A stretch of 64,000 nt of DNA from positions 54,639,213-54,703,212 of the forward strand of contig OY759215.1 of assembly GCA_963662175.1 (NCBI GenBank). The letters are read 5' to 3'. The notes beneath the pieces were generated by a model. The model was not told the origin of the DNA. It did not search any database and saw only the letters and a list, made by a program, of their open reading frames with translations. Positions 1-12,145 of this stretch are shown one piece after another (within the stretch, counting starts at the first letter, position 1; the number at the start of each line of letters is the position of its first letter). The position numbers and the translations under genes are program-made. This DNA is from Aradus depressus. Taxonomy: Eukaryota > Arthropoda > Insecta > Hemiptera > Aradidae.

Positions 1-748
1 TGTCGTATTTTTTGCAGTTAGTGAAAATGTGGATTACGTCCTCAGTCTCATTGCAGTGTTCACAGTTGGGGGATGGTTTTATTTTGATTAGATGTAAGTA
101 TTTGTTTGTTCTGGCATGTCCGGTCCTCAGTCGTGTCAAGTATGTGATTTGTTTAGTCGTCAGTGTCTTACTGTGTGGGTGGAACCATGGCTTTGTCGTT
201 ATTGTCTTCTGTACTCTATAGTGGTATTGTCCTTTGGTTTGGGATATGTCAGTATAGTTGGTTTGCCATTCCGTGAGTGTCTGGTGTTGTAGGATGGAAA
301 GGGTGTCTTCTAAGGTCAAGTCGATTCTGAGTGTCACTGTGTCCTTTGCCGTTCCTCGCTTGGCTAGGTGGTCAGCTCTGTCGTTGTCAGTCAAATTGAT
401 GTGTCCAGGAATCCATTGAATGTAATAGTTCTTATCTGACTGGTAAATGGATGTAGCTATTGTGGAGAGTATGTAGTTGCTGCGAGTTTTGAGGTGAACG
501 TTGCGTAGTAGTTGGCAGGCGGATTTAGAGTCGGTCAATATAACTATCTCTTCTGAAAATGTAATACTTTTAGAGTAGTCTATGGCCTTTTGGATAGCAA
601 TCAGTTCAGAGGTACAGACGTTATGATGTGGTGAGATTTTTTCTGTTAGGTGAGTGTCTGTTTGGGGATCGAAGATACCTATCCCCGTCCCCTCTGGTGT
701 TTTTGAAGCATCTGTGAAGAGTTTGTGACATTTTATCTTGATAAGCGC
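1..748 (-). pseudogene. non-LTR retrotransposon RNase H domain and C-terminal zinc-knuckle, partial at window edge
   Basis: On the minus strand one frame is open from a stop at 749-751 through to base 1 (about 249 codons) with no internal stop. It reads as a retrotransposon RNase H: KLFTDAS (first catalytic Asp near 711), SELIAI (Glu near 606), LTDSKSA (Asp near 531) and NDRADHLAK (Asp near 372), with WIPGH just before the last. All four DEDD residues are therefore present. Toward base 1 follows a C-x2-C-x7-H-x4-C knuckle (CEHCNETEDVIHIFTNC), typical of the C-terminus of I-group elements. In the family this activity removes the RNA strand during reverse transcription. The reverse transcriptase that should precede it is absent: homology stops around 735-750, so the copy is 5'-truncated, probably by abortive reverse transcription. 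No start codon is expected. It could also be an internal piece of a rearranged copy; the family call is firm, the exact clade is not. Confidence 0.85.
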
Positions 749-751
749 TTA

Positions 752-1170
752 TAATTTCAAGAAAAATTGAACAGGGAATTATTAGAAGTTTGTAAAACAT
801 ATGTCAAAAAAATAGTTGTTTCTTTATTTTCGTTTAAGTTTATTCATAGAAAATTAAAAGTGAAGTTAGTTATGAGACGTTTAGTGTAAACAAAACTCTG
901 ACCGTTTTATAAACAATGAATTGTCAATTCGATAACAATCGTATTATTTTCGTTTTGGAATTATGTAGATAGATGAAAAGTTATTACTTGTAGAATGTAA
1001 ATTTTCAAAAACAAACATTAAGAAAAAAAATTTAATACAGCTCAAACGACATTTTTTTTTTCAAAACAAAAAAGATGTAAATGTATTTTTTATACGTGAT
1101 ACATAAACGACTTTCTTGATATTCACATGGTAAGGTTAAGGTAAAACGAAGTCTCAAACACTTTCTGTGC
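752..1170. other. AT-rich spacer, nothing recognised
   Basis: AT-rich sequence with homopolymer A and T runs. I see no coding frame or repeat that I can place. Confidence 0.5.
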
Positions 1171-1375
1171 TTTTTTGTTGGCTTTATGTACGGCGCATAT
1201 AAGCCATGTCAATGTGTTATGTATAGTTATTTACGACATCCATGGCCCCGGGAGGGAGTTCGATCTACCAAATAAAACTCACTCCCGGACGGGATTCGAA
1301 CCCGCAAACCATGGTGAGTCCATGCGACCAAAGCCCTACGCTGTAGCCCGCACGGCCACCATGGCTCCCCTCTAT
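1171..1375 (-). mobile_element. SINE-II copy (tRNA-derived), minus orientation
   Basis: Reading the minus strand, a tRNA-like head with a B-box GGTTCGAATCC (plus-strand 1291-1303) is followed by a conserved body with GTCCGGGAGTGAG and CTCCCGGGGCCATGG, ending in a short A-run (T-run on the plus strand near 1171). The same body recurs at 2059, 4626, 17011 and 17101. This is the standard layout of a tRNA-derived SINE transcribed by RNA polymerase III and moved by LINE enzymes. The short ORF read across it on the other strand is a shadow. Confidence 0.8.
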
Positions 1376-1430
1376 ACAATTCCATACAAAACATTTTATG
1401 CAAATTCGTGCAATGATTCTTGTTCCCTAA

Positions 1431-1640
1431 AGCGCCTGTTTCCTAAAGTAAAACAGTATTAATTATAAATGGATGCCAAAGCTTTTTGTCTTTTGAGAGA
1501 AATCCGGTTGTGCCGTGCATTGTCCACCGGTCTGGTTGGGACGCCTGGGTGCCCTCTTAGGCCCTCCCGTAGTTTCCATTATCCTTAGAGGACAGGACCC
1601 ATTTATAATTAATACTGTTTTACCTTAGGAAACAGGCGCT
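1431..1640. mobile_element. MITE with 42-bp terminal inverted repeats
   Basis: The ends 1431-1472 and 1599-1640 are inverted copies with a single mismatch over 42 bases (AGCGCCTGTTTCC outward end). The 126-bp interior has no coding capacity. The trinucleotide TAA at 1428-1430 recurs at 1640-1642, matching the TWA target duplication of PIF/Harbinger-type elements, although the right copy shares one base with the repeat. It is best read as a non-autonomous DNA transposon; the superfamily rests on the TAA alone. Confidence 0.75.
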
Positions 1641-2058
1641 AATAACTATATATATATATGCAGGCAAAATTAAAAAAAGAAACAACTTTTTATACGTGTT
1701 TTTTTTTTAAATTGTTTTTAATAGACGCATCTACTGGGCTGAATTTCATGAACTATGCACATAGAGAGCTCTATCACTTCCCTAAATTGAAGAAGAAACT
1801 TTCAAAAGTAAAAGAATTGCAATAGGTATTCGGACAATGAAAAAAATATGCTACGGAAAACTTTTCTCTTGAAATAAAGAGAGAATATGTACTACATTGT
1901 GTATTGTTGGAAGAAAGAGAAATATTTTGGTTTTAGGGTTCGATATTCTGACCAAAAATATATATGAATGTATTCTCCTCGGAAAATTAACACATCTGAT
2001 CAAGTCCCCTGCTGTATACATAGCTTTAATTTTTTTTTTTTTTTTTCCCTTACATATA
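1641..2058. other. AT-rich spacer, nothing recognised
   Basis: Begins with a short (TA)n run and contains a poly-T stretch near 2030-2047. No gene or further repeat recognised. Confidence 0.5.
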
Positions 2059-2201
2059 TAATCCCGTCCGGGAGTGAGTTTTATTTCGTAGATAGAACTC
2101 CCTCCCGGGGCCATGGATGTCTTAAAATAAATAGATAACACCCTTTACAAGAGATATGGCTAATATGCATCGTACATAAAGCAAAAAAAAAAAAAAAACA
2201 T
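2059..2201 (+). mobile_element. SINE-II copy, 5'-truncated, plus orientation
   Basis: Starts inside the B-box region (ATCCCGTCCGGGAGTGAG), continues through the shared body (CTCCCGGGGCCATGG, TGCATCGTACATAAAGC) and ends in an A-run at about 2186-2200. The tRNA head is missing, as expected for a 5'-truncated retroposon. Confidence 0.8.
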
Positions 2202-2879
2202 TACCCAGATAATGCTCATATAGACCTTGATGATATAAGGATTTCAATTTTTAAGAAGCCATTAATAATAGAATAGTATATAAATACTCATAACAAGGTG
2301 TATTGTTTACGAGTATTACAAATAATAAAACAATGAAAAATAGGACAGTTATGTTTATCTTTGTCTGAGTGAAGTGGTTTATCGTTATGTTGGGGGGCCA
2401 TAACAGCGGTGTCATGTGGTGTCCTCCAGTTGACCGCGTGATTCTCTGACTCATAACAGCACTGTTTACAATATAGGCGGCTCACTTCGGTTCACAAAAC
2501 AGCTTTGTCTCTTCACAGCAACAATCTAGAACAGAGAACAGACAATATTAGACATGTTTGGCACTACAAACAGTAGCTCCCTTCCATACAATAGAACAAA
2601 GAGACATATGTCTTACAGCTCTCTCAAAAGAAAAGAACACTGCAGTATTCTGACTCGGAATTATATTTTAACGGCGGCCAGTAAATCGGTAGCGGGAGAG
2701 GTTTGTAAGCTCCTATATGATTCGTATAAACATTTTGTACTCAATGCCCTTGAATTTTCCAGGTAATTTTTTGCCATTTCTCGTTCTAATATATGTAGAA
2801 AATTAATAAACTGTAGTTGATTAAAAAAATGTGAAAAATACGTCAGTAATTCACCAGCAAAGGACTTCCCCATCACGAA
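2202..2879. other. unassigned spacer with short ORFs
   Basis: Holds only short overlapping frames on both strands (for example 2554-2766 plus), none with a recognisable domain. No supported gene. Confidence 0.45.
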
Positions 2880-3110
2880 TTAATGAACTAAGTTTTTTTT
2901 TATCTCCCTCCTAAACTAATCGACCGACCTCATAGGTACTGCATTTATTGTCGATACATTCATTATATCGGCATTTATTAGAGTTTTTGAGTTGTCCCCC
3001 TCCTGTGAGCTCCCTTCTTTTTGGCCGATTACTTGGAAAATTAATAGCTGTCGTCCTCATGGGATGTTGAAGTTAAATATAAAATTTCATGTTGATGCAT
3101 CCATCGGTAG
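2880..3110 (+). repeat. fragment of foldback family C
   Basis: Shares the phrases found in the complete foldback elements at 20437 and 23228: CGATACATTCATTA, ATCGGCA-TTATTAGAGTTTT, TTGGCCGATT and GTCGTCCTCATGG. Terminal inverted repeats are absent, so this is an internal fragment. Confidence 0.6.
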
Positions 3111-3166
3111 ATAGAGTTTTTGTGGTAATCTCACTCCGTTTCCCTAAAAATCAACAAATCAATCGA

Positions 3167-3341
3167 ACAGTACCTGTACTGACACGACACGGATACGATA
3201 CTGTCCTAGTGAGCGCTTCTCCATTGAAATACACAGAGAGAATTGTGTCTGAAAGACCGGAACAGTCCCTGTACTGACACCACACTGGTACGATACTGTC
3301 CTAGTGGACGCTTCTCCATTGAAATACACAGAGAGAATTGT
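3167..3341 (+). repeat. two tandem copies of a 95-bp unit
   Basis: A segment starting ACAGTACCTGTACTGACAC at 3167 recurs at 3262 with a few substitutions, including the shared GATACTGTCCTAGTG and CTTCTCCATTGAAATACAC. A local tandem duplication with no coding role visible. Confidence 0.8.
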
Positions 3342-3345
3342 CCCA

Positions 3346-4625
3346 CATTTATCCCAAGTTCCCTCTACGACTATGCCTGTCTCCTTCTCAACTCCTTTTT
3401 ACTAGTATCTCTCTCCCTGTGAAAACACATCAGTCTTTCCCGATTTTCGATAATCCTGCTTCTAATCTAAGAAGGAAACACCATAACAGAGGAGTCTATG
3501 GCGGCATATTACCAGAGTAGAGAGAGATCATTAAAATCCTATTAACTAATATGTGGTCAACAACTATCCTATTAAGAATGGAAGCGGGATGCTTCATTTA
3601 AAAGGCAACGACCTTAATTTTTGTTAACTCTTATTAATTATTGAATAGTCAAACTATTATTTTTCGGAAACGACTATTTAAACAATTAAAAACAGTTCTA
3701 GCTAGGCAGGGCAGTTCTGCTTTCCTCATTTTCTGCACAGACATCTGCTTAGTTAGCTGCCATCGTCACTTAATTCTTAGCAGCGACATTTTTCACTCCA
3801 AACATATTTCAATTCCTCGTTTAAAAAAATTTAATAATAATAATAGTACCTATTTATTTCCGTTAAACCAATAACGTAGTAATTGGATACGTCGTCCAAT
3901 GTTTTACATGAAAATATCTTATCAAATATTATACATCAAAGGATATTAAATCTTAGAATAGAACACATATGAGTTGAAGAATAATAATTTAAAAAATAAT
4001 ATAAAATTCCTATTATTAGTAAATACAGTAGGTAATAATTTTCTTTGTATTAGATCTTAACTTATAAATATTTTATATTTATATTTCTTTGTCTTATTTC
4101 ATGTCGATATTTCGGAGAGATTACATCTCCCATCCTCAAGTCAAAAACAGAGAAATATTTAAAAAAATAAATATATACATTAGGTATATATAAAAATTAG
4201 CAAATAACGAACAATTAAGTAAATAGTAAATAACAACGGAAATTAATGATAATAATGAAAATATTAAACAAAATATGTTGTGTTTTATAGAATTTTGGTG
4301 GACCTCCGCCATTAAAATAAAAATGGAAGCAACGTATGAACTAAAGCTTTTATTTAAGAAACAAGACTTTTAGGTATATGAAGTTTTTTTTTTTTTCTCT
4401 TCTTGAAAATATAGAAGAGGATTTCGTTTCTGAATAGAGGGTTTCCTCTAACATAAACATTTTTAATGTTAATCAATTTTTATCTTATTGTATCTAATGC
4501 TTTCAAGAAGTGTGGAAGAGAATGTTGGTTCCTTTATTTGTTATACTTCTTTCAAAAAGATAGTAATAATGTTTAGTTATCCCAAGTCTACTTTCTTCCG
4601 AGTATCATAATCATGACAAGTATTG
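3346..4625. other. unassigned AT-rich spacer
   Basis: Only short ORFs (3338-3520, 3641-3874) without recognisable content, and long A/T runs. No supported feature. Confidence 0.45.
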
Positions 4626-4780
4626 TTTTTTTCGTGGCCTTATGTATCATGCATCATAGCCATGACTCTTATAACGTGTTACCTAGTAATTTACAACCCC
4701 CCTGGCCACGGGAGGGAGTTCTATCTACGAAATAAAACTCACTCCCGGACGGGATTCGAACCTGCAAACCAAGGTGAGAC
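4626..4780 (-). mobile_element. SINE-II copy, minus orientation, head-truncated
   Basis: Contains the family body in minus orientation: a T-run then GGCCTTATGTA, GGCCACGGGAGGGAGTTC, ACTCCCGGACGGG and the B-box complement GGATTCGAACC near 4750. The tRNA head stops shortly after the B-box. Confidence 0.75.
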
Positions 4781-5019
4781 GAGTATTGTTGAGGGGGAAA
4801 ATATTTATATTTTTTCTAATGACCATTAATGTTTCTAATAATACAGGACAGGCAAAGGCAGGATTTTAACTTTCCTTGCAGCTTGGTGTGATTAACATTT
4901 TTATTCTTCTTCTTGCTTTATGAAGTTTAAAAATATTATACTACAGTTACAAGCTCCTCAAAGTATGATACCGTAATTAATTATTGAAAAGAAATAGGGG
5001 TAATATTTATATTTTAGTT

Positions 5020-5256
5020 ATTGTGACTCATGCCCGGGCTTTAAATAAGAGGTCATAGCGCCTACTACCGGAGCGTTCTTCTGTCGCTCTGGTGGCCATG
5101 TCTGACTCTACTGTGTGAATTTTATGAACCCAGCTTTATCAACATGGTTTGGGGTATTTAACGAGTACCTGACATTGTACAGGCTCGGGACTATCGCTTA
5201 ACGTCCCATCCGAAAAATGGCGTGCTCAAACATGGGTTTGGGTTTCCAACCGGTGT
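5020..5256 (-). mobile_element. SINE-I copy, minus orientation, head missing
   Basis: Starts with the family's 3' end in minus orientation (TGTGACTCATGCCCGGGCTTT), then GGTCATAGCGCCTACTACCG, GACATTGTACAGGCTCGGGA and AACGTCCCATCCGAA. It diverges before the tRNA-like head, so this copy is 5'-truncated or decayed. Confidence 0.8.
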
Positions 5257-6104
5257 ATACTTTTTCTAATTACCATAAAATGAGTGGTTGACGCGAAAAA
5301 GGTTCTAAACGCCAAAATAACACTTCCTTCCGCTGCCATGTTGAGAACTACTGGTGGCTGTTAGACCTTCTTCCATGAAGCTCAACGCTGACGTGGGCTC
5401 AATACTACCAACTGCTGCTGTAACGGCAAAAAAAAACATCCCTACACAGTCCCTAGAGGCCTATTGAACCTTATTCCACAGAAATCTCATTTTCGACTAT
5501 AGTGGTAAAGAACCAATCTTCCTTAATCGCATGTGATAGGTACTTGGGGTAGACCACGTAATGTACATTTTACCACGTTACTGCTAAGAGGGGACGGGAA
5601 TCTCCCTATGTAAGGAATTCGTCAATTGAATTTTAATCGTATTATACAGGCAGGGAATACACCACATAACCTTCTTTGTTCTCTGCTTATTACATTCTTC
5701 ATTCAATATGTCTTAAAACTATTTTTAATTCAAACATACCATGAAGACATCATCTATCAGTCTTATATTTAATAATATTTCTTTTTAAAAAAGTTTAAAA
5801 AATCGCTATTTTTCCAAAACGGGATGTTATCGTTTTTCCCTTCTTCCCCTGGATATTCTCCTATCAAAGTCAGCGGGTTCTCCCCCTTCTGTCCTCCTGG
5901 GAGCGACTTCTGACCTCAGAACGCCGTTTGAGGAGATCCTACATATATCTAAACAAATATGAGGGTTAATTCGGTTTTATTGAGTTTATGAGTAACATTA
6001 CGTCAGTTGTTTTCCTGTTTACTCTTATTTTGTCACCATTGACAAATATTTTTGTTTATTTCAATGTAGGTACGTTTTTATTATGGTACAAGCATGTTAG
6101 TAAG
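5257..6104. other. unassigned spacer
   Basis: About 0.85 kb without a recognised gene. Base composition is less AT-rich between 5280 and 5620 than around it, which hints at an old transposon, but I cannot place it. Confidence 0.4.
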
Positions 6105-6690
6105 GCGTTGCCACCTTAGTAACTATAAGCAGGTTAGCAACATTATCTGCCAAGTTAATAACTTTACATTAGATAGCCCGAAGAAAGAATAAAAATTATA
6201 TTCTCCCCACATCCTCCTTAAAACATATATTTATATACATATACCACATGACATGTTTGAACCTAGCTTTTATGAATGCTACAAATGAAATTTCATGAGA
6301 ATCCGATGAACCGTTAAAGAGCTAGTACCACTCTTTCACTTTTAATTTTGTCCCCATTCAAAATTTTCAGATGCCATCTGACCTACTATTGAACCGGGAT
6401 TATAAGGATTTTACATATGAAATTTTATGAAAATTAAATGAACCGTTAAAAACGCATTTTACGTATTGGAACCACTCACAACCCTTCCTCGAGTTCACAG
6501 TTTTGTAGTGACACCAAGTTTGAACCTAGCTTATATGGATGCTATAATATCTTCAACAGTTGATAGGATTCTCATAAAATTATTATATATATTATACTTG
6601 TAATAAATAAATAATTTTATGAGAATCATATCAACTGTTGAAGAGTCAGGCTAGTAGCTTTATGCTAGATAGCCCGAACAAAGAATAAAA
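6105..6690 (+). repeat. interspersed repeat related to 28081-28625
   Basis: AGCAGGTTAGCAACAT, ATCTGCC and TTAGATAGCCCGAA-AAAGAATAA match the start of the repeat at 28086. The phrase GAAATTTCATGAGAATCCGATGAACCGTTAA that follows also resembles the 141-bp units of the 32-48 kb arrays. A second GATAGCCCGAACAAAGAATAA lies at about 6666. The 35-bp hairpin (6550-6644) sits inside it. Confidence 0.6.
6550..6644. repeat. long hairpin, 35-bp arms
   Basis: Arms 6550-6584 and about 6610-6644 are inverted copies with one mismatch (outer end TCTTCAACAGTTGATA), separated by a short AT-rich loop. It may be a miniature foldback element or fold as RNA; nothing shows transcription. Confidence 0.8.
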
Positions 6691-8230
6691 ATCATACTGA
6701 ATAACACTTAATTTGATTACTTAAAATGAACTAATAATAACAACAATGTGTATAGATTGCGATGTGATTCACAGCATGATCGGGTGAGTAGTTCCTTTTC
6801 AAAATCTGGTGGAATTGCCAACTATCTCTTCGCAACAGATTATATCGGCTATTTTGAGTCTATCGGTTGATATGGGAACAGACCTCAACTTTCACGCAGG
6901 AACTTAAATCCTGTAACTTCTTTTACTTTTGGTGCATTTTAAAGTTTGGTATTTGATCTATGTTATATCTCTGCACCTTTTGATTTATCAAGGGTATTAT
7001 AATTCGTTAATGGTTATAATCAGTTCCTTCTATAAAATTTTTTTCTCCTAGCTCACTGGAAACTGGTCCTTGATCTGGGTCTTCGATATCTTTGTTGTTA
7101 TTTAAAGTTTTGAACGTATATTTCCGTTCACATATTTCTTTTATAAATCTCTCTATAAGTTGGTATCCGTTATTCCACAAAGTAACATAAACTTCTAACT
7201 AACAACACAAAAAGAAAACGTATGTTTATTTATATGTATTTTTCACCAAATACCTATATATAATATACGGGAGTACTTTTCGGTATTGCTACTATAAATA
7301 TACATATACATTTTGTGAAATAAAGAATATTTTAAAAAACATACGTTTTCCTAAGTGTTTCACAATATCTCTGCAGAAAATGTTAAGTATCATCCTACTT
7401 AACAGTTTTGCTGCAATTGAAGGTCATTCTTTGTTATCTTCATATGTTTTTTATTTTTCTTTAGTTTTAAATGTTGTAATTTTGTGTTTTTTAGGGCTGG
7501 TGTTTTGTGCTGTAAATTTAGAAGTATCCACAAATAATTGAGCCGAAGTTGTTAGCACATAATTCTGTGAAACTTGGATAATGCTGTTTCCAACTTTTTT
7601 AGAGGTACTTTCTTCTCATAAAAAAAACTGTTTGGAACTCTTGCAACAGACTGATAAGAAAGGTAGGTAATGACTTATTATTATTATTTTTTTGATTGGA
7701 AATAATTTCTCGTTTGATTTTTGATTAAAGAATTTCATGTATGTATACATTTCATTTTATGTCTTGGTCCTGTCCACAACTCCCACCGATCAAAATTGAA
7801 AAGCCACGTAGCCTAAAACCCAAGTGGGACCATCGATATACGCTCCAAGTGCTGTGAATATACGTTCAGCTCTTTCCATGTGATGCCTGGACAGACATAC
7901 ATAATTTCGATTCTAAGTATATATAAGATTCCGTTTGCATTAGAGAAACGTTGTTGTTGACAAGCTGAAATTTGTATAGCCTCCAAAAAATATGAGCCAT
8001 ATATCCTTTATCATTTTATTAATATATATATTTTTTAAGGTAAGATGAGAAAACAACAGTTAGAATGTCCATTCAGGAGTCGTTGATGAATTTCTGAAAA
8101 CGGAGAGTAGGGAGAAGAGAATTTTTGTGGGAACGAAGAGAGGAAAATACTTTCCGGTGTGGAGTGAACATGGAAAAAGGAGGATGAAAGCAGGAGCCTC
8201 CAAGAGGATAAGCAGCCGACCACACTGGAT
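6691..8230. other. unassigned AT-rich spacer
   Basis: No recognised gene. The purine-rich stretch at 8085-8215 gives a 62-codon minus ORF of low complexity that I do not support. Confidence 0.4.
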
Positions 8231-8269
8231 GCTGTCTCTACATTAAGGCTTGTCTGGTCCAGGTCAGAA

Positions 8270-8554
8270 GTGACCTCAACAGATATCTGGCTATCAAGTC
8301 ACACAAGCTCAACTTGCGGAGTCAAACTCTACAACAAGCTTCCTCTCAGCGCTACGTGTGGCCACATCGGACACTACTTCTTGTCCGTAAACTTGATACA
8401 TAGAGATGGTTTGTTCCATAGCTGTAAAAACCTTCTTGATCAATTATCTTATTTGACCCATTTATAATCATTAGCGATATTTAAAGAAAGATTATTATTA
8501 TATCCAACTCAGTTTGGTTACTTAGATGACGAAGAGGATGTTGATGGATTTTGA
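8270..8554 (+). pseudogene. possible LINE reverse transcriptase C-terminal tail
   Basis: The plus frame carries GVKLYNKLP and, after stops and a frame change, FKERLLLYPTQFGYL. A G-x-K-x-x-N-x-L-P block followed by an FK-x-x-L-x-x-LL-x-x-x-x-Y segment is a common C-terminal feature of arthropod non-LTR reverse transcriptases. The remnant is broken by stops and lacks any catalytic part, so the call depends on short motifs and could be chance. Confidence 0.35.
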
Positions 8555-8560
8555 CTAGTA

Positions 8561-10839
8561 TGCGAAGGAGTGGGTCGATCTAAGATTGATATTAGTGAAC
8601 TGAATGACTTGAACAAGATTGTGCTTGATCCATGATTGGCTGCTAACCAGCTCTTTAACTATGCACCATCTCAGATGTAAACAACAAGCAACAATAAAGA
8701 ATACGTCGAAGAGACAGCTCCATAAACAACAAAAAGTATAACGTATATGGTTGTGGTTTTTTTTTTCCTGGCCTTGAGTGTGAGGAGGTTATCTGACCAC
8801 AATGGTCCAGTCTGTCTATAGACGGTCATTGTTCGGTATCGTACACTATAAGTGTCAGCTCATTATCAATAAAGCCAGTGTTAGCTCATCACATAGCAAT
8901 CCTCACTATATCTGCCCCGTTTTATCTATCGTCCTTCCGCGCGATTTCTTAAAGATAAAAAAAATACGCAATCGGAAAAGCCATGAGAGAAAGGTCAAGG
9001 TCAACATGTTATAAAATTTCATGGATCATTCATCAATCACACATTATTGCTAGAAATTAACATTACGTTATAAACGTAACATTCATATGTTCATCGTCGG
9101 AGTTAATCGCTTGGCTCACTAATTGGCCCAATATTCACCTGGTTGGTAATTTACAACCTTTCCCAATGGGAAAGTACATTATTGTTCTATAGTAGATAAG
9201 GATTTGAAGTTATTACAAAATCTCTTTCAAGGTCTACATACTTTGAAGTGCCCTCATAATTTCTAAACTTTTTGTGTTTCACCGAGATAGGGTCAGCAGT
9301 TTTTCTCGAAATCTATATCAGTTTAAAAAAATATATATAAGGGCAACTTTCCACTTAAGAGGGTGTAAGTGAATTTTAAAATGATCGATATGAAATAGTT
9401 TTTTAAAAAAATCTCATTCTGCAAAGAAAAATATTCTATTATACTTCCAAAATGTGTAATGTGTGTAAGTGCTCGCTGGAGTGTGACATGAGGTTTTCAA
9501 ATTTCACACCATCTTAAGCAGCGCAAACAGTAGAGGTGTGTTAATATTTGAAATTGTTTTCTTACTTTTATAAATTCCGAGAAATTAGCTGATCCTATGT
9601 TGCTGAAACACTTCGCGCATTGAATTTATATTATTTCATACTTAGTACATCAGTAATCAAAATTATTTAATAATTGTTTTAAGAATGAAAAATGACAAGG
9701 GGCCCCCTTAAATTGCGCTGACTTCTGTTTATAATCCGTATTTCGTTGAGCCACCACCACTTTTCAATTTCAACTACTGGACCTACAAATACGATGGCAA
9801 ACGTGGACTTATTAAATCCACGCGAGATAATCTGATACGTCTCACTCCTATATAAGGCCAAGTATGGTAAGTGGAAAGTTTGAATCCAGCTGTTGGTTTA
9901 TCCCACAAGGACATCTTTCTTCAGATAATATGTTTTCAGTTAAACGGTTTTATCTGTCTACATCAATAGCGATGGTCCTAATACAAATATCGGAAGTTCA
10001 ATATGTGCAATTTTGAAGAAAGTGCTCATATTTAAAAACAATTTAAATTAATAATTATTTCATTTGAATTTCTTCTAAAGATAATAATGAATGCCATCAA
10101 ATTTTCCTAAATTTGCAAAAATTGTTCAATCTAATTAAAAGGTATTAATTATCTTACTTGGTTCACAGGGAAAATGAATAGCATAGAATAGAGAACAAAT
10201 ATTGGGTTTATTTAATCTTAACTTATATTATAAAAAAAGAATAACCTTGGAAAAATAAATAAAATTATTTACGAAAATCTTACGATTTAATTTTCTAAAA
10301 ACTACATCAGTCTTTTTTTTTTTGTGGTCATCAAAAATGGGCATATGTATAATTTAATTTAAAAAACGGTACCTTCTTTCTTTCCATCCACTTCCAACTG
10401 TCCTTAAATTTCCATTTTGCCTTTCCTTCTTATATATATATATATACTATACACTATACTTATGAATAACTCTGTGACTGGATTGTTAACACTAGTGGAT
10501 TGTCATGGTTCACCTCTCTCACTAGACGCCCTATAACCATACTCCATACTGTTAAGTACTTGACTATTCAAACAGCTGATCTTCGGCATTTGTTTTTTGA
10601 CTGTCCATTGTTCTCCTTTCATTTGTAATAAAAGCGAATATATGAGTCCCTTCACATTTATCACTTTTCAATCCACTAATGTCTCAACAGCTGTTTTTTA
10701 TGAAAAAAAAAAAAATTTCAGTCGTTATCAAACAAAATTCGAAACTTCGACGATTCTCTTTTTCAAAAAATAATTTATTAATTTTGGAGTATTTTAATAT
10801 AACAATGTGTGTATTTACATCACAACGTACACAATAATG
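8561..10839. other. unassigned AT-rich spacer
   Basis: Over 2 kb with no recognisable gene. A 60-codon minus ORF at 9679-9861 lies in a patch with more balanced base composition but shows no domain. A (TA)n run lies at about 10435-10446. Confidence 0.4.
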
Positions 10840-10917
10840 TCGAGCTCACGTCCACCACAGTGGTGAAAAGCTCTGGTAGTAGGCGATATGATCTCGGGCA
10901 TCAGTCACAAGAACAGT
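10840..10917 (+). mobile_element. SINE-I 3'-end fragment
   Basis: Contains GAGCTCACGTCCACCA, CTCTGGTAGTAGGCGATATG and GGGCATCAGTCACAA, the last part of the SINE-I consensus. The head and body are missing. Confidence 0.65.
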
Positions 10918-12145
10918 AAATATTTGTCGAATAAATATGTTTTATATAAAAAAAAAAATTATCACAAAGAAGGACATATTTGCAAAATTAAACAAAAGCT
11001 TTACCTTGAAAATTGCATAAAATGCATGAGATATTTTTTTAATAAATATAAGAATGAAAAGTTTCTGGAAATAGAATCAATTCCGATTTCAAGCGGTAAA
11101 TTTATTCATTAATAAATGGAAATGGATTAAAATTACGTTATTTCGATTGATGAACTAAAAATGTTGTTCAACTAAATTTAAAATATAAGCCAAGTTTCAT
11201 ATCCCGTGTTTTGTAAATTGTTCATTTGAATGTATGAATAGAAACACATAAAACTGATTATTACTTAGAAAAAAAAAAAAAAAAAGGTCACACATGAATG
11301 AACGCCAATGTCTCCAGTTCGATTGTATCTTATTTGGCAGAAAATCAACAGATATCTTGAATATAAACTTGATGAACCCAAATTTATTATTTATATTGTA
11401 GATTATAATTATTTAATTTTATCAATTTTTTTTTTGTTTGTGTTGATCTATTTATGCAAACTGTGTGTAACTTTCTGTTAGTTGATCTAGAAAAATAAAT
11501 GAATTATAAGACTAGAAAAAAAAAGTAGAGCGTTCAGACAAACAATATGTTATTTTTGGATTTCGGAAGTATCGGAAAATATGAAATTTCAGTGGTAAAT
11601 GAATATATTACATGAATATATGTAACTTTCACTATAAAATGCATAGGTGTGACAGTAAAAAATTTGGATCACGCTTGGTTGAAGAACTATACCTAAAATA
11701 AGAGTATCGCAAGGTCTGTGCATGGTTTAGTGTCACCATTGATTTCGATGGGACTCTCCCTGGTGGGATTGCTCATTTATCTTGGAGTGACATAAGGTAT
11801 AGCATTAATAGAAGTTGGGATAAGTCTCAAAATAGGTTATTTTGACTACCCTCATTACGTTTTTCGCGCGATATATGTATGTTTCTTTGTTACCATCTAT
11901 ACTAAAAAGTTGTGAATCGATTTTTATGAAACAAAAACAGATCTATCATTTAAAACCTCAGGGTTTTCTAAATAACTCAGAATTAGATTTAACTCCTAAA
12001 TGATGAATCAATCAATGTTTGTAACCACCTCGAGTATAACAACTGAAAACACAACTAAAAAATTATACAATAAAATAAATTAATTAAGAATATACGAAAA
12101 CCCCACTTTGGAAAAAGGTGAAAAGATATACATATATTAACGTGA
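10918..12145. other. unassigned AT-rich spacer
   Basis: Contains a 74-codon plus ORF (10888-11112) that is Lys/Ile/Tyr-rich, as expected from AT bias, and A-runs near 11270. No supported gene. Confidence 0.4.
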
